DNA of 64,000 bases from Chrysopilus asiliformis (Eukaryota > Arthropoda > Insecta > Diptera > Rhagionidae): positions 88,129,848-88,193,847 of the forward strand of contig OZ035960.1 of assembly GCA_964034945.1 (NCBI GenBank). The letters run 5' to 3'. The position numbers and the translations under genes were made by a program. Shown here piece after piece: positions 42,480-54,799 of the stretch. Below the pieces are notes generated by a model. It was not told the DNA's origin and did not search any database. It saw nothing but the letters and a program-made list of their open reading frames with translations. Positions within the stretch are counted from its first letter, which is position 1. Each line of letters starts with the position of its first letter.

Positions 42480-43350
42480 GAGGCAAGCCTTTGTAAACGA
42501 AATGAAATTAAAATATCTGATGTGAACAGTACATGACTTTCTTATACAAAATCTATGTTTCTGCATAATTTACACTATAACCCGATGAATAAAATATTAG
42601 TTGATATGAAAACAAGATTTTTTTTCACAAAATCTGAAATATCTCGATAACAGTAAAAGATATCGATTTACGGTAAACGGCCAAAAATTTGGAGTTTTAA
42701 TATCTATAGTTCTTCCTTCAACTATTTTTACGAGGACCCGTTAGTTCGCAAGCAATTCGCAAAAATCTATTTTTTACATTTTAATGAAAATATCTCAATA
42801 ACGGTAAAATATAACGGATAATAGCAACAGACAAAGTTGTGGAGAATGTTATTATCATTAATTTATGCCATACATACAACAAAAAATCGGTATTTTTCGA
42901 GATAATTCCAAAAAATGATTTTTTTAAATAACGGTATATCTCGATAACTTGAGATAAGCAGTTCTCGTAAACGACAAAAATGTAGGAAATTTTATAGTCT
43001 CCAACTTTTTTCATAAATAACACAACTAAAAAACGTGTAGTTTCGGAGTAAACAGCCAAAAAAAAATTGCTATTTTTAAAAAGCCGCCATTTTGGCTACT
43101 TCCATTTGACCGATTTCCACCAATAGTTGATTGGACCAAACATTTAGTTTTTCAGAAATTTTGTATACGGACTGACGACTGACAGACTAACAGATTGACA
43201 GACTGACAAACTGATAGACTGACAACAGACTGACAACAGACTGTCAACAGACTGACCACAGACTGACAGAGTGCTCGGAAAATAATTTTCAGGCCCGAAA
43301 TTTTTAATGAATACAATACTTTATTATACTTCGTATCAGAAAGTAAAAAA
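42480..43350 (-). repeat. family B repeat, diverged copy
   Basis: On the minus strand it starts TTACTTTCTGATACGAAGTA, has a short degenerate GTCTGT/GTCAGT tract (43170-43270), and then the TACCGTTATCGAGATAT modules down to about 42480. It is more diverged than the copies at 30969 and 56440. Confidence 0.8.
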
Positions 43351-44117
43351 AAGCTTGTTTGAAGAATCCGATACGAGGGAATTTTTTTATTCAATGAGAG
43401 ATACGTTTTTTTGTATCTATTCGTATGTTATTATGATATTATTAAGTATCTTTAGTGACAATGACAAAAAGCGGGCGAGTGCCATTATTTTGACTAAACT
43501 AAACTAAAAAAAAATATGGGCCAAGCCCATATTTTGTGGGGCAGTCAACTTTATGTTTTCTTTATGATCCACTTCGTTAATTTTATGAGTGCAATTACAT
43601 TATAATTGAATATCGGAGCGATTCCAGCATTATAACGTGTCGCGATGACAAAGACATTTTTAATAAATGTCAAGCGCCAAAGAATTTTGCTGCAATATCA
43701 TTTGTCATGATTTCATTCTTTGGAGCTTCTGTAAATTTTTTAGGTTGGCAAGGGTTTTTTGAATGCCAAATTATTTCCGGAGACTAAGAAAGTTTTTTTT
43801 TTTAAACGGCAAGGGGCATGAAATAAAATTCTGACCTTGAGTATATTTTTTCCCGGTTTTTCATAACGACTGATTTTGCAGATATGAGAGAATAACGCTT
43901 TTTGTTACAAGTTTCTAAATATTTACTAGCTGTTTTTTAACGATACTTTCATAGATCGAAATCAATTCTCATACAAATTCGTAACCCCAGTTTTATCGGG
44001 ATTATGAACTGATTTGCTTTCTAAGTTATTGGGAAAAAAAACTTCCATCGATGCGTCTCTCAGCTTTTCGCTTTCATGTACGTGGACATTGGATACTATT
44101 TCCACCACATTAGGCTT
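43351..44117. other. intron stretch without recognised feature
   Basis: AT-rich sequence. No element ends or coding signal I can support. Confidence 0.55.
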
Positions 44118-44121
44118 ACAC

Positions 44122-44620
44122 GGCCTTTACACGCGACTGTAGAGCTGACACAGTCTCGTGTAAATGCTTACTGGCACTGACAAGTCTGTACTGAAGGGAC
44201 TTTTTTGTAGTCAGTACAGACATGTCAGTAATTTGACATTTGTGACTTTCAAGATGGCGGAGAGTGAAGAATTTGAGGTAAATCGTGTATCTCGCAAAAT
44301 TTTTCGTACGGGAGTCTTGTCAAATTCATTTGTTGCTTGTCATCGTACAGGAGATCCGCTAGCAATTGGCTTTCAAGGTCAAAATCCACTCTTCTACACA
44401 AAAATGGGTTCACCCAAATTTTCCTTTTCCTGTTATTTAATATTCAATTAAATACAAAAGTGTTCTTGATATATTTCTTATGAGCTAAAACATCTGTTCA
44501 CAATAACCACAAAATTTCATTACCTATTTTCCCTTTTCTCATCATTTTCAATATCTTCTAAAGGTGCCGGACATTTGGAGTCTCTGCTGCTGACAGACTT
44601 TGCAGTTTCCTGTAAAGGCC
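44122..44620. mobile_element. element with GGCCTTTACA ends, 499 bp
   Basis: The left GGCCTTTACACGCGACTG and the right end in reverse, GGCCTTTACAGGAAACTG, match with three differences. The interior has a 95-codon plus-strand ORF (44164-44451) containing MAESEEFEVNRVSRKIFRTG, which I do not recognise. No clear target duplication is seen, so the superfamily is open. Confidence 0.5.
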
Positions 44621-44919
44621 ATGATATTATCCGAAAAAAGACTATGAGAAAATCTAGCGGCGAGGAATAGAAGCTTACTATTCTGGCTGGTAATTAGCTA
44701 GTAATTGCATGGGATTTTAAAATAATTGCCACATTATACGGACTGTTAGTATGCGCCGATTCGTTTTAACATGACCTAAAACAAATGCAAACCCACAACA
44801 AATCCACATTGGTTTTTTCAACAATTTATATAGGTTTCTTAATCGGATCATTTAAAAACAGCTACTGAATGTATCAGTAAAAATTAAACGATCGAAATGT
44901 CACCGGAAATACTTATTTT

Positions 44920-46030
44920 ATTACCTTGAGTATAGGAGATGGAGAAAGGAGTGGTCTGATTGGATTTTGATGTATGGAACGGTTATGTAAAATCATTTTC
45001 TAAACAGATTTTACCTTAACAAATTTTTCAATATGATTCACCGTTTTCGAGAAAATACAAAAAAAAATTAAATTTGTATGGGGGAGGGGGGATGGAGTGG
45101 TCCAACTGGATTTTGATGTATAGATAAGTTATGTAGAATCATATTCTAAACACATTTAATTTTTATAAATTTTTCCATACGATGCACAATTTTTTTGAAA
45201 ACAAGAAAAAAAAGTATTCCATTTGTATGGGAAAAGAGGGAAGGATTAGTCCGATTGGATTTTGATGTATGCATCAGTTATGTAAAATCATCAGGATATT
45301 CACAATCCTCTTTTAAATTGCGAGTAATTTTACCGCTCGGTAATTCAGTCAAATTTAACAGATTTTTCCCGAGACGGTAATTTGGTTCATGTAAAAATGA
45401 ATTACCGGATTCGGTAATTGTAGACATGCCTTGAGTCGTGTTTCCCGGCCCGGTTATTCGGTATCAAGAATCAACCGCGGGTGGCGCTAGTAATGCTTTT
45501 AGTTGTCAAACTTTCTCGCTGGTTTTTGGTTAATCTCATCGGACTGATGCAAATTTTTTCAATTTTGATAGCCGTTGCCACAATAGAAATTCAAAAGAAT
45601 ACATTAAACATGGATTTAAAGGTATGTGACAATCAAATTCGCAGTTCATGATTTGGTCACGTATCCAATAAAAGCGCTGTTCTCAAATCTGTGCTGTGGG
45701 ATGTTCTTATAATATTACCGAAAATACCGAATACCGAAAATTAAAAGAGGATTGTGAATACCCTCCATATTCTAAGCACATTTTACCTTAACAAATTTTT
45801 CAATATGATTCACCGTTTTCGAGAAAATTGCAAAAAACTGTTTCTTTTGTATGGTCCAATTTGGCGCGTTCAAGAACTTAGTCTAGCCACAAAATAACCA
45901 TTCCATACATCAAAATCCAGTTGGACCACTTCTTTCCCTCTCTCCTATACAAATGATTTTTTTTAAATCTGTCATCATATAGAGTTCTTGACGATTGGCC
46001 CCTGGTAATTGTAGTTTTTCTTATGTTTAA
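44920..46030 (+). repeat. mini-me-like repeats interrupted by MITE family A
   Basis: Degenerate modules of AGTGGTCCGATTGGATTTTG, TATGTAAAATCAT and TTTACCTTAACAAATTTTTC run from 44920 and end with TAATTGTAGTTTTTCTTATG at 46029. MITE family A copy 2 is inserted at 45292-45765. Confidence 0.75.
45292..45765 (+). mobile_element. MITE family A copy 2
   Basis: Ends CAGGATATTCACAATCCTCT and AGAGGATTGTGAATACCCTC. A 3-bp duplication CAT is at 45289-45291 and 45766-45768. The host repeat uninterrupted elsewhere (TAAAATCATATTCTAAACAC near 45137) confirms the insertion site. It keeps the ATG-GATTTAAAG-GTATGTG block. Confidence 0.92.
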
Positions 46031-46528
46031 ACTTTTTTTTGGTCGTTTTAAGAAATTCTTGAATAATCTTTCAAATGCCAACTGTTGAGATACAAAAGTA
46101 TTTGCATTTCCTTCTCTTACTGTTCAATAAAGTTTGTGTTCAATTTGATTTTGTCTTTAACTATAATTTTATTATTCAAATTTGTGCGACGAATATCAAA
46201 AGATGTTTTTCATTTGAATTTTTGAATGTATAAATTGTTGATGTGGAAAAAAACTGAACATCTTTGATCAAAGTTTATTCCAAGAATCATCGGAATATTA
46301 AATTTAAACGAATCAATGATTCAATTACGTTTTGATCCGAATAATCAATGGATCAAAAATAATCGATATGTGGAAGTTGTAGTAAAATGTTTGTTTGAGT
46401 TTCCTTTCACCCTTCCCGCGTGTAAATTATTTATATTAGCACTGGTGCAGAGTTAAATTTTGCAAGAACGGAAATTAATATTTTTCTCATTTATAGTTGG
46501 TGTGACCACCAAATTTGATATTTAAATA

Positions 46529-46702
46529 CAGTAGAATCCCGATAATTCGCATTTCAAGGGACCGACGTAAAAATACGAAGTATCGGGATATTCGAATTAG
46601 CGGGGTATCGGGATTTTCGGGATTTTTTCAAGGGACCAGCAAATTCATACGAATTAGCGGGATATACGAATTATCGGGGTATGAATTATCGGGATTCTAC
46701 TG
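46529..46702. mobile_element. pogo-like MITE, 174 bp
   Basis: The ends CAGTAGAATCCCGATAATTC and GAATTATCGGGATTCTACTG are perfect inverted repeats with flanking TA. Several internal CGAATTAGCGGG/ATTATCGGG motifs repeat. TA duplication and CAGTA ends are typical of pogo/Tigger-type elements. Confidence 0.93.
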
Positions 46703-47099
46703 TATCTCGAAACTTGGGGTTTATTGGTCAATATTTTTGAATAATATTTTATTATTATTCAATAAAGCTTCCTACAAAGATCAAAATAATTTGCTTTATA
46801 ACAGAATTCGTGATTACATTAGTAAAAGGCGATTTCCATATATAGAACAAATTGAACTCTTTACCCCGTCCGGTTCTGTCTGGTCGTCAGGCCAACAACA
46901 GAAATGTGACAGTTGTTCTGATGGGGCCGAAACTTGTCTGACGCTTCTTTTACAATTTTCTCTTTTTTTGTTTCATCCTCGGCGCTACAGCTCTCGAAGA
47001 ACTTGGGACTCCTCACCTCCTCAATTGAGGTTTCATAACAATTTCTTCCTTGCTTCGCACCTACAGTTGTTACATGGATTGCGAACTATGGATGAATTA

Positions 47100-47305
47100 C
47101 AACATTTGTAAGGTTTTTACGTCAACACCAGAGACCGTGATAGCAATCTAGATCGATTATGTCTTTTAAACCAAGCGGCAACTATCACTACTCATTTCGC
47201 AAAGCAAGTTGAGTGGATTGAATCACAGCGTGACAGTCGGGAATTGAATCACCGACCTGCGAAACACGGGCCAAGTGCTTTACCACTTGGACTACGCTGG
47301 ACTCC
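47100..47305 (-). repeat. tRNA-derived SINE (5' part)
   Basis: On the minus strand a pol III A box, TAGTCCAAGTGG (47283-47294), is followed 32 bp later by a B box, GATTCAATTCC (47240-47250), the spacing of a tRNA gene. The T-arm does not pair at canonical positions (GTCGG and CCGAC leave a loop that is too long), so it is not a functional tRNA. The unit probably continues leftward to about 46860 as the SINE body, but I cannot fix its 3' end. Confidence 0.7.
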
Positions 47306-49112
47306 TTGAATTAAAATTTCAAAATATTCAATCGTTCGCCAGGAGAAATCCGGTACAAATGAATAGAAAAAATGCGTTTCGAGAGAAGAAAATATTATTC
47401 CCAACATATTGACCAAAAAACCTTAGGTTTCGAGATATTCTAATATTTTTGCCAACATTTTAATGTCGTTTTGAATTGCGATCCCTACTGACACATCATT
47501 GATTCCCTTTTATCCATTACCGACTTATTTACAACTCCTGTAAAAAAAAAAACAAAATTTTATTTCCCCAGTGCAGTATATTTTCAAAGATAACCCGTCA
47601 ATATTGACCTAAATTTCACAACTACCCCAAAAATGGAGTGAATTTCCCTATGACCTATTTTCGTTTTGGTTTGCTATTAATAAATTCAATTGGAAACATC
47701 CAAGGTTATAGATTACCGCCTCGGCGTTCAAGTTTCCTTTGAACAAAACCACTTGACTCTGAGTAACACTTAAGTGTTAAAAACAACGCCGACTTCTCTA
47801 AATCTGTATTTCCATTCATAACACTTGTACGAAACCATTACAATTCTAAAACAGGAAGGAATCAACGTTACCTGCATTTTATATAACTCCTTCGCAATTG
47901 TAACAATATACGATTGTTATACCATCGTCACTTCGGGCGGTTTTCACAGAAAATCGATAACCGACAACGAATATTTTCATCCACCATCGTCAAGCAACCA
48001 TCCTCCCTCTTAGGAACACCCCATACCATATCCAATATTCTAATGGCAGCCTCCCCTAAGTTACGCCCACTCTCAGCCTAAGGAGACACAAACAACATTG
48101 TGACAGTGTATTCCAGCAAGAACAGAGGGCGGCTGGCCCACTGCGAATTTTCTATTTAGCTACCCCTTGGGATGGAGTCACAACCCGCCCCTTGAAAAAC
48201 CATGGGGGTTGTCGAAGCGTAGTAGGTTGTATTTTATTTGGTTTCCGTTCGGCAGAGGTGGCGAGGAAAGGGTACTTAGTGGACATTTTTTTGTTGTATA
48301 TTCTATTCAACACGCGAATGACGTAAAAGCAGGAGCATGTCCGCATGTCTGGCGAATATTATTGTACTATAATTTCAAGTTTTTACTAAACTTTTATTCA
48401 TTTATTACAAGTTTTTAATATTATTTTCTTTCCATGATTTCCAGTTTTTCGAATTCCTTCCACATTTCTGCGTGTGCTTATGATCTAATTTTACTTCTGC
48501 CATTTTATACACATATGAAACATTTATTACAATTCACTTGCGAATGAAACAGGACTCATAATACATGCAATTATTTCATTATTGGGTTCTTGGTGCCCAA
48601 AAATAGAAACTTGAATGGACTAATTTTTTGTACAGATCAATCTATACGCGCCAAAGAGAGATAGAAACAGAGACATTCATGAGAGGGTAGCGGAAACATA
48701 TGATTTCCGATAACAAATTAGCTCCGGTTTGTGATGGTTTCGTGGGGGTGCATTGTTTGCGTTAATTTTCTGTTTACATTTGTACCCTTGGAGATAATGT
48801 GGAAATATCATTAGCAACGTAGACATGTTAACATTATGATTCAATGAACACAACGGAGTGATTTAATAACAAACATTCCTTGAATGTGGAAAAAGTAAAT
48901 TGAAAATATTTCAGAAATGTAAACATTTCAAATATTCCGCAGACTTTTTCAAATTAACCAAGCATAAATCTGCCAATAAAAAGTTTTTGTAGTTTTTTTT
49001 TTTTTGAAAAAATATTTACCGTTTACTTTTTTTAATTTTTTGAAAAAATTCAAAAAAAAATTAATCAACAGCACGTGAATTTTTTTATACAAAATCACCG
49101 TCCTTAAGCCCA
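47306..49112. other. intron stretch without recognised feature
   Basis: A mixture of AT-rich and moderately GC sequence. Open frames around 47825 and 48167 are short and show no domain. No repeat ends found. Confidence 0.6.
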
Positions 49113-49327
49113 ATTCAGACCAGTGGCGGCTTTATAGGGGAGGCAACACAGGCATTGCCTCCTCATAACATTTTATAAAAATGTTTTTCTAACGTATGCC
49201 TTTAATTTTTTATACCATAATGGACTGTATAAAAATTTGTATGTTCAGAAAATAATAATTTAAAAGAAAATCCTATTCTATAATGTCGAATTCTCTAAAA
49301 CATCGGGCTTCGGCCATGTGCACCAAG

Positions 49328-50548
49328 CAGTGATGCTATGTACCTTTAGTGAAATTCCCCTTTCCAAATGACTAAATTCCCCTTTTTCCCCTTTTTCAAT
49401 GACGAAATTCCCCTCGTTTTTCCCCTATAAAAATAACGAATTTTAAATAAAGAATTCTTTTATTAAAACCAAAAATTATTGTCAACTGGACTCATGTTAA
49501 AGTCTTTTAAGAGAAAAAAGCACAAATTAGGAAATAATTTTATATTTTGTAAAGGTTTAACAAAATACTCGTTAATTGTATTCTCGATAACAACGTCACG
49601 GGTCTCCAACCAAACGTCAAATAAGATATGAAAAGAAGCCGGGATTCACAATTGGATAATAATCAAAGCAACCCACAAATGTATAAATCAAGGTACTGCA
49701 TAGTAATCGTTCCTATAAAATATGGGAAAGCGATTATAGGAGTCATTGCACCACTTTGTAGCAAAGGCTTCCATAAATATTGGAACTAGTCCTAGTTTTC
49801 GTGGAATCATTACTATGTGAATAGGGCTGAGAGAAAAATGGACACATTCCAACAAAAGTAGCACCGGAATAGATTTAATTCCTTTCATGTTAGGTTTGAG
49901 TCCTGTACTAAAGGGAATGTCGCCCTATTTTTTGTCATAGCCAGTCTAACATATACAATAATCTCTCGCATGTAACACGTTGGAGTCTTTGCCATAATTT
50001 TGGGAATGGTTACACAAAAAAAAAAGAATACGACCACTTTTTTGTTGGAATGTGTCCTAAAAAATTTGGGAGCTGTTACAACTTTTTTATAGGAATGACT
50101 CCGATATTTGACCACTATGCCGTTTTTTCCCATAAATATGCGACTGGAGCATGCGATTTTGGTGGAACGGTGCTTTTTTCAAAGCGGTCCAAAAGTACAC
50201 TGAAAAATCGGTTAAACGTACATTCCAAAGCCCTTTTAAAGTGCTTTCGTTTAAAAAATTGGTGTGTACTTTACAATTGCAATAAGATCATTACATATAA
50301 AGTGGCATATGCATAAATAAGGGCATTTCCTTCACTCTTTACCTTTGCCTAAGCTTGGAATTGGATTGTAATTGTTTTTAATTATTTGTACTTCTACTTT
50401 TCCGTAATTTTTTAAAAGTATTATGGATTTAGTTGAAAGGCGAAGATTTTCCCCTCGTTTTGAAGCGTTTTCCCCTTTTCCCCTATTAACAATTTTTATA
50501 GTCAAATTCCCCGCAAAAAGGGGAATTCCCCTCGAAATAGCATCACTG
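49328..50548. mobile_element. second hAT-type element, 1221 bp, nested in the first
   Basis: Ends CAGTGATGCTAT and ATAGCATCACTG are perfect inverted repeats, and the 8-bp duplication GCACCAAG is perfect at 49320-49327 and 50549-50556. Sub-terminal regions are rich in AATTCCCCTTT and AAGGGGAATT. It carries no recognised transposase. Confidence 0.95.
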
Positions 50549-50793
50549 GCACCAAGGGCATTTTCGCAGCTCAAATTGCCCTGCTATCCGTCGATTCTTC
50601 ATGCTACCCGTTTCATTCTGGCTTGTACGAAAACTGCATACATACGCATATGAAAGAAATAATCTGTTTCACCTTGCATATAACCCGTTCTGCTTCCACT
50701 TGTGCATTTTACATACCATGGAGCTTTGCTGAGCTCTAAGTAAGGCCATTTATGCGAGAGATTTTTATTAGCTCCAGTCATAGATTACCTAGA

Positions 50794-51125
50794 TAGGAAT
50801 CGTAGGGCTTTTTCCGTGTACCTACGTTGGAGTAAAGATAACCGATATACTCTGGACGCGGTTTTTCTTTCTTTCCTATGCGTAAATTACCAACAAAACA
50901 CAACACATGTAAAACCTAGCCATATTTTCATACACCACCAACACATGCAATTTTCCGACAGCGGGAGATTGCATGTGTTGGTGGTGTATGAAAACATGGC
51001 TAGGTTTTACATGTGTTGTGTTTTGTTGGTAATTTACGCATAGGAAAGAAAGAAAAACCGCGTCCAGAGTATATCGGTTATCTTTACTCCAACGTAGGTA
51101 CACGGAAAAAGCCCTACGATTCCTA
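50794..51125. repeat. 332-bp near-perfect inverted repeat (hairpin)
   Basis: 158-bp arms (50794-50951 and 50968-51125) with one visible mismatch and a 16-bp spacer (TTTCCGACAGCGGGAG). Arm ends are TAGGAATCGTAGGGCTTTTT and its complement. Identical 75-codon frames appear on opposite strands at 50816-51043 and 50876-51103 simply because of the symmetry. Confidence 0.96.
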
Positions 51126-51995
51126 ACTATAGTTTAACTATGCTCCAGTTGTCATTAGGACATTGACTGAAGCAGTGGTGTATTTCATACTGCTGAAAAT
51201 CATGAAAAATTTAACACTGCTGAAAATCATGAAGCGTTCTGTCTCAAAAGACGACACGAATTTTGGACATGATTGTTTTCTTATTCGGTGTGATAACACA
51301 ATGCAATGTTTACTATGATTTCAGGAAATTAAAACAATAAAAAAATACAATTTATATAGGCATTTTCAGTCGTTTCATAAAATATCAATTGATCAAATTA
51401 ATGTTTCTGGTTTTATGAAATTATTTTTATTTTCCGATTGTAATTCGGAAATTTCATATAAAAGTTTTTCATTATCAAAACTTTTTTTAACGTAAAGTAA
51501 AACAATTAACAGTGTGTCAAAACCAAGCATAACGAAAAGAGCTTTCAACAAGCATGTTTCACTTGGCTCGGAGAGCAAGGCATATAAACAAGTAAACCGC
51601 TTGTCAGTGGTAGTGGATGCCCGAGAACTTTGAAAGCTTTCCTGGCCCTGCTCTAAAACATAAACTACAAATTCTCTTCATAGAGGCTAGCGTCCGATTC
51701 GTACAAATACTTTCATACAAGCATAGCAACATATAGAATACGAACACCAATCCCTGTTTCCCTTTTCTCCTCCAGAAGAATATGTCTTCCTACATAATTC
51801 CGTAATTTTTTGGCATACTTTAACTTTGCCTCCTCATTTCAAATATACAGGAGCCGCCACTAATTCAGACTAACGATTTCGATCACGATTACAATTGAAG
51901 CATTTTCCTATCGTTGAAAGCTTTGATCTCATTGATCGAGGAAGCTCAATCGTAATCGCAATCGTAAAGTGCAATTACAATTGACCCGACAGAAT

Positions 51996-52479
51996 GAGGG
52001 AATTCACAGTCCTCTTTTAAAATGCGGGTAAATTTACCGCTCGGTAATTTAGTCAAATTTAACAGATTTTTACCGAGACGGTAACTTGGTTCATGTAAAA
52101 ATGAATTACCGGATTCGGTAATTGTATACATGCCTCCAGTCGTGTTTTCCGGCCCGGTTATTCGGTATCAAGAATCAACCGCGGGTGGCGCTAGTAATGT
52201 TTTTAGTTGTCAAATTTTTTCGCTGGTTATCTCATCGGACTGCAATTTTTTTCAGTTTTGATAGCCGTTGCCACAATAGAAATTCAAAAGAATACATCAA
52301 ACATGGATTTAAAGGTATGTGACATATTTTACAATCAAATTCGCAGTTCATGATTTGGTCACGTATCAAATAAAAGCGCTGTTCTCAAATCTGTGCTGTG
52401 GGATGTTCACAGCAGAATATTTTCAGTCTTTTAATATTACCGAAAATACCGAATACCGAAGAGGATTGTGAATACCCTC
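51996..52479 (+). mobile_element. MITE family A copy 3
   Basis: Ends GAGGGAATTCACAGTCCTCT and AGAGGATTGTGAATACCCTC, with the 3-bp duplication AAT at 51993-51995 and 52480-52482. The uninterrupted relative of the host repeat at 2170-2200 (GGCCCGACACAGTATTTACG) supports the site. It keeps the ATG-GATTTAAAG-GTATGTG block. Confidence 0.92.
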
Positions 52480-52489
52480 AATATTTACG

Positions 52490-54540
52490 GCGACATTTCA
52501 GATTTTAAACTTATAGCACCCTCTCATTCTGTATACAATCAATCCGACCAACTTTGCCACCGTAAAAAGTTGAATCGAATTTAACTTTTATCGGCTGACA
52601 TGCCAATAAAATTTCATGGTTGATTCGAAATGAAATCTTATGAAGACGTCATAAAATCTATATTTCGTCACTAAAAGAAAGAAACATAGTCTTTATGCTG
52701 TGTTGCTAACATTCACCTTCCTAATTTGTATGATAATTGATAACAAAAGGATGTTATATGTGGCTTACCGTCCTATTGTCAAAATCAAATGAAAAGCAAA
52801 TGACGTTTAGAACAACAAAGTGTGCAGGATTGTAAATATATGGAGGACAACTTTGTAACTAAAGAGTCCTCTGTCCAATGCAGGATACCCCATAAAAATC
52901 AATTGATTGGTTTACAAGTTAGATGGAGAGGGGGTCAGAGCGGTGCGAAACTCCTGCTGCAAACATGAGTAAAAACATCCACGCCATCTTAGGCAATTCA
53001 ACGCAATATGGTTCAATCTTCTGAAGGGACACTAACCTTCATAACTGCGAAATATTGTCGTAGCGTTGATACAAATGTACAGAGAGAGAAATTATTCCAG
53101 GAAATTTTTTTTTACTTTTTTGTGATTCTTCGAACATCACGATGTGTGACTCTAAAAAGTGGGGTGCTCGAAAGGGTTAATTAGAAGCATTTCTAAATTC
53201 AGAAGAAGTTGTAGTGCTAACTTGATGAACGTCTCTCTTCTTTTTTGGGAAATCGCATAAAAATACAAAAGTTTTGTTAAATCGCATCTTTTTTTATTTT
53301 AATATTCAGTCATTTTCTGTAATTCCAATAAGTCATAACTTCCAATGAGTGTTTAAATTCAAAATTAATGTTATTAAATGTCAATTTCCCAGTGAATACC
53401 CCAATAATGAGCTCCAGGGAAAACTTTCATACATTTCTAAATTAATTAGCCGCTGAAATTTTAACATTTCCACCCTCATTAAATCAGCAACCACCAATAA
53501 GCGACTAATGAACCTCGTAAAGTGACCCTTGTTTGGAAATTGGGTCACTTGACAACTCGGCCGAGCCAGGTGAAACGCATATAACTTCCAATATCAATTA
53601 AATTTCAATTGAATCTACGTGACCATTGACTTGTAGTGGGATAGCCGTAGAGATTAACTAAATTCGTGGCTTTACTATGAAAGCATCTCCGCTTTCCGAC
53701 TCTCTCTATACGAAATCTTGAGTTCAAGGTACCTTTTACCCATAAATTAATTAAAACTACGGCAGATTGATTTTCTTTACCCCCAGCCGAACGTCAAACG
53801 CAGAGCCTAATTTACCAGAGATGATCCTAGAAAAGTCCTTAGTACCTGCGTCTAAGGTATGTCACAGACAGTCCAAATTAATTGAAGCGAACCACCTAAG
53901 CTAAACGTCGACCTTTCTGCCAAACACAAAGTGCTCCGATAAATTTTCCAACCTTTGTGGCTGATCTCGACGATGATGGCAGAGAGACAGGTGAAAATGG
54001 TGAAGGTAACTCGGTAAGATTAAGGCGTATACACTTACCGTATGCAATAAAAACGAACGATGTAAAAAAAACAACATCAACCGAAAGCGTAATTGCAGAG
54101 GCTACCAGTGTGAAATTTAATTTGTAGGTGAAGGTCGTTTAGGTAATGCTTTTTAACCAACTCTCTCGCCCCGAATTCACCGTCACTTCCACGCAAATTG
54201 TGAAATGAAAAGGAAGTTCTCTTATGTCACGCGCACAACACCTGAATGAAATTCGGTGAAATTTTCTTCATTTCCATTTTCATCACTTCACTTTGTTTTC
54301 ATTTTATTCGGTGGCAATTCATTAACTAACACATCTTTGGAGCTTCGAAATAGGTTGTTAAGAACGTGGATTTTGTAAATAAACGACGCACACTGGTGTT
54401 TAGGGAAACGAAAGAATAAATTAAAGAGGGGAAAATAATTTTTTGATTCATATTTTTGTAATGCTATTTTATTTAACACGTTGACTGTCATGTAAGATGG
54501 ATGTGATCTCACATTAAAATGGACTCCTCAGGCCGGGTGA
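52490..54540. other. intron stretch, mostly unique
   Basis: 52720-52860 is an inverted relative of 2190-2290 (AAATGAAAAGCAAATGACGT). The remainder shows no element or coding signal I can support; GC is slightly higher from 53500 to 54200. Confidence 0.55.
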
Positions 54541-54546
54541 AACATA

Positions 54547-54795
54547 TCGTCGGCTAAAAGTGAAATTGTGCTGAGTCCAGTTGGTATAATTTTCCAGAAG
54601 AGAAACGAAAACCTTGTTAAATCGTTTTAATTCTCTTTCACTTTCTTTAAATGAGATTTAAATTGGGCTTAGTTTTCTTTAAATGAGACTCTGTTTGCTT
54701 TAAATGAAAATTAAAACGATTAAACAAGGTTTTTCATTGCTCTTCTGTCAAATTTGGTATAATGGACTTAGCACAATTTCACTTTTAGCCGACGA
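54547..54795. mobile_element. TA-flanked MITE family C, copy 2
   Basis: The same ends as 41439-41697 (TCGTCGGCTAAAAGTGAAAT and complement), flanked by TA. 249 bp, mostly self-complementary. Confidence 0.92.
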
Positions 54796-54799
54796 TATG

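Larger units (their letters stand above)
49121..51862. mobile_element. hAT-type element, 2742 bp, carrying nested insertions
   Basis: Ends CAGTGGCGGCTTTATAGGGG and AGGAGCCGCCACTA, with the 8-bp duplication ATTCAGAC perfect at 49113-49120 and 51863-51870. It is related to the 697-bp element at 3482-4178 but in the opposite orientation; 51659-51766 matches that element's interior (CTCTTCATAGAGGCTAGCGT and ATAGAATACGAACACCAATC). Most of the extra length comes from the hAT at 49328-50548 and the hairpin at 50794-51125. No transposase frame is recognised. Confidence 0.92.

Noticed and set aside
44164..44451. 95-codon ORF within the GGCCTTTACA element as a host gene
   Set aside because: It lies inside a transposon-like unit with inverted ends and matches no family I recognise.
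46515..47111. 198-codon ORF, longest outside lap and microsatellites
   Set aside because: Its first third is the pogo-like MITE (repeated Arg/Ile/Ser/Gly from CGAATTAGCGGG motifs) and its end is antisense to the SINE. No known domain spans it.
47231..47305. A tRNA gene on the minus strand
   Set aside because: A and B boxes are present but the T-arm and acceptor stem do not pair canonically; it is better explained as a SINE head.
50816..51103. Two identical 75-codon ORFs on opposite strands
   Set aside because: They come from the symmetry of the 332-bp inverted repeat, not from coding.
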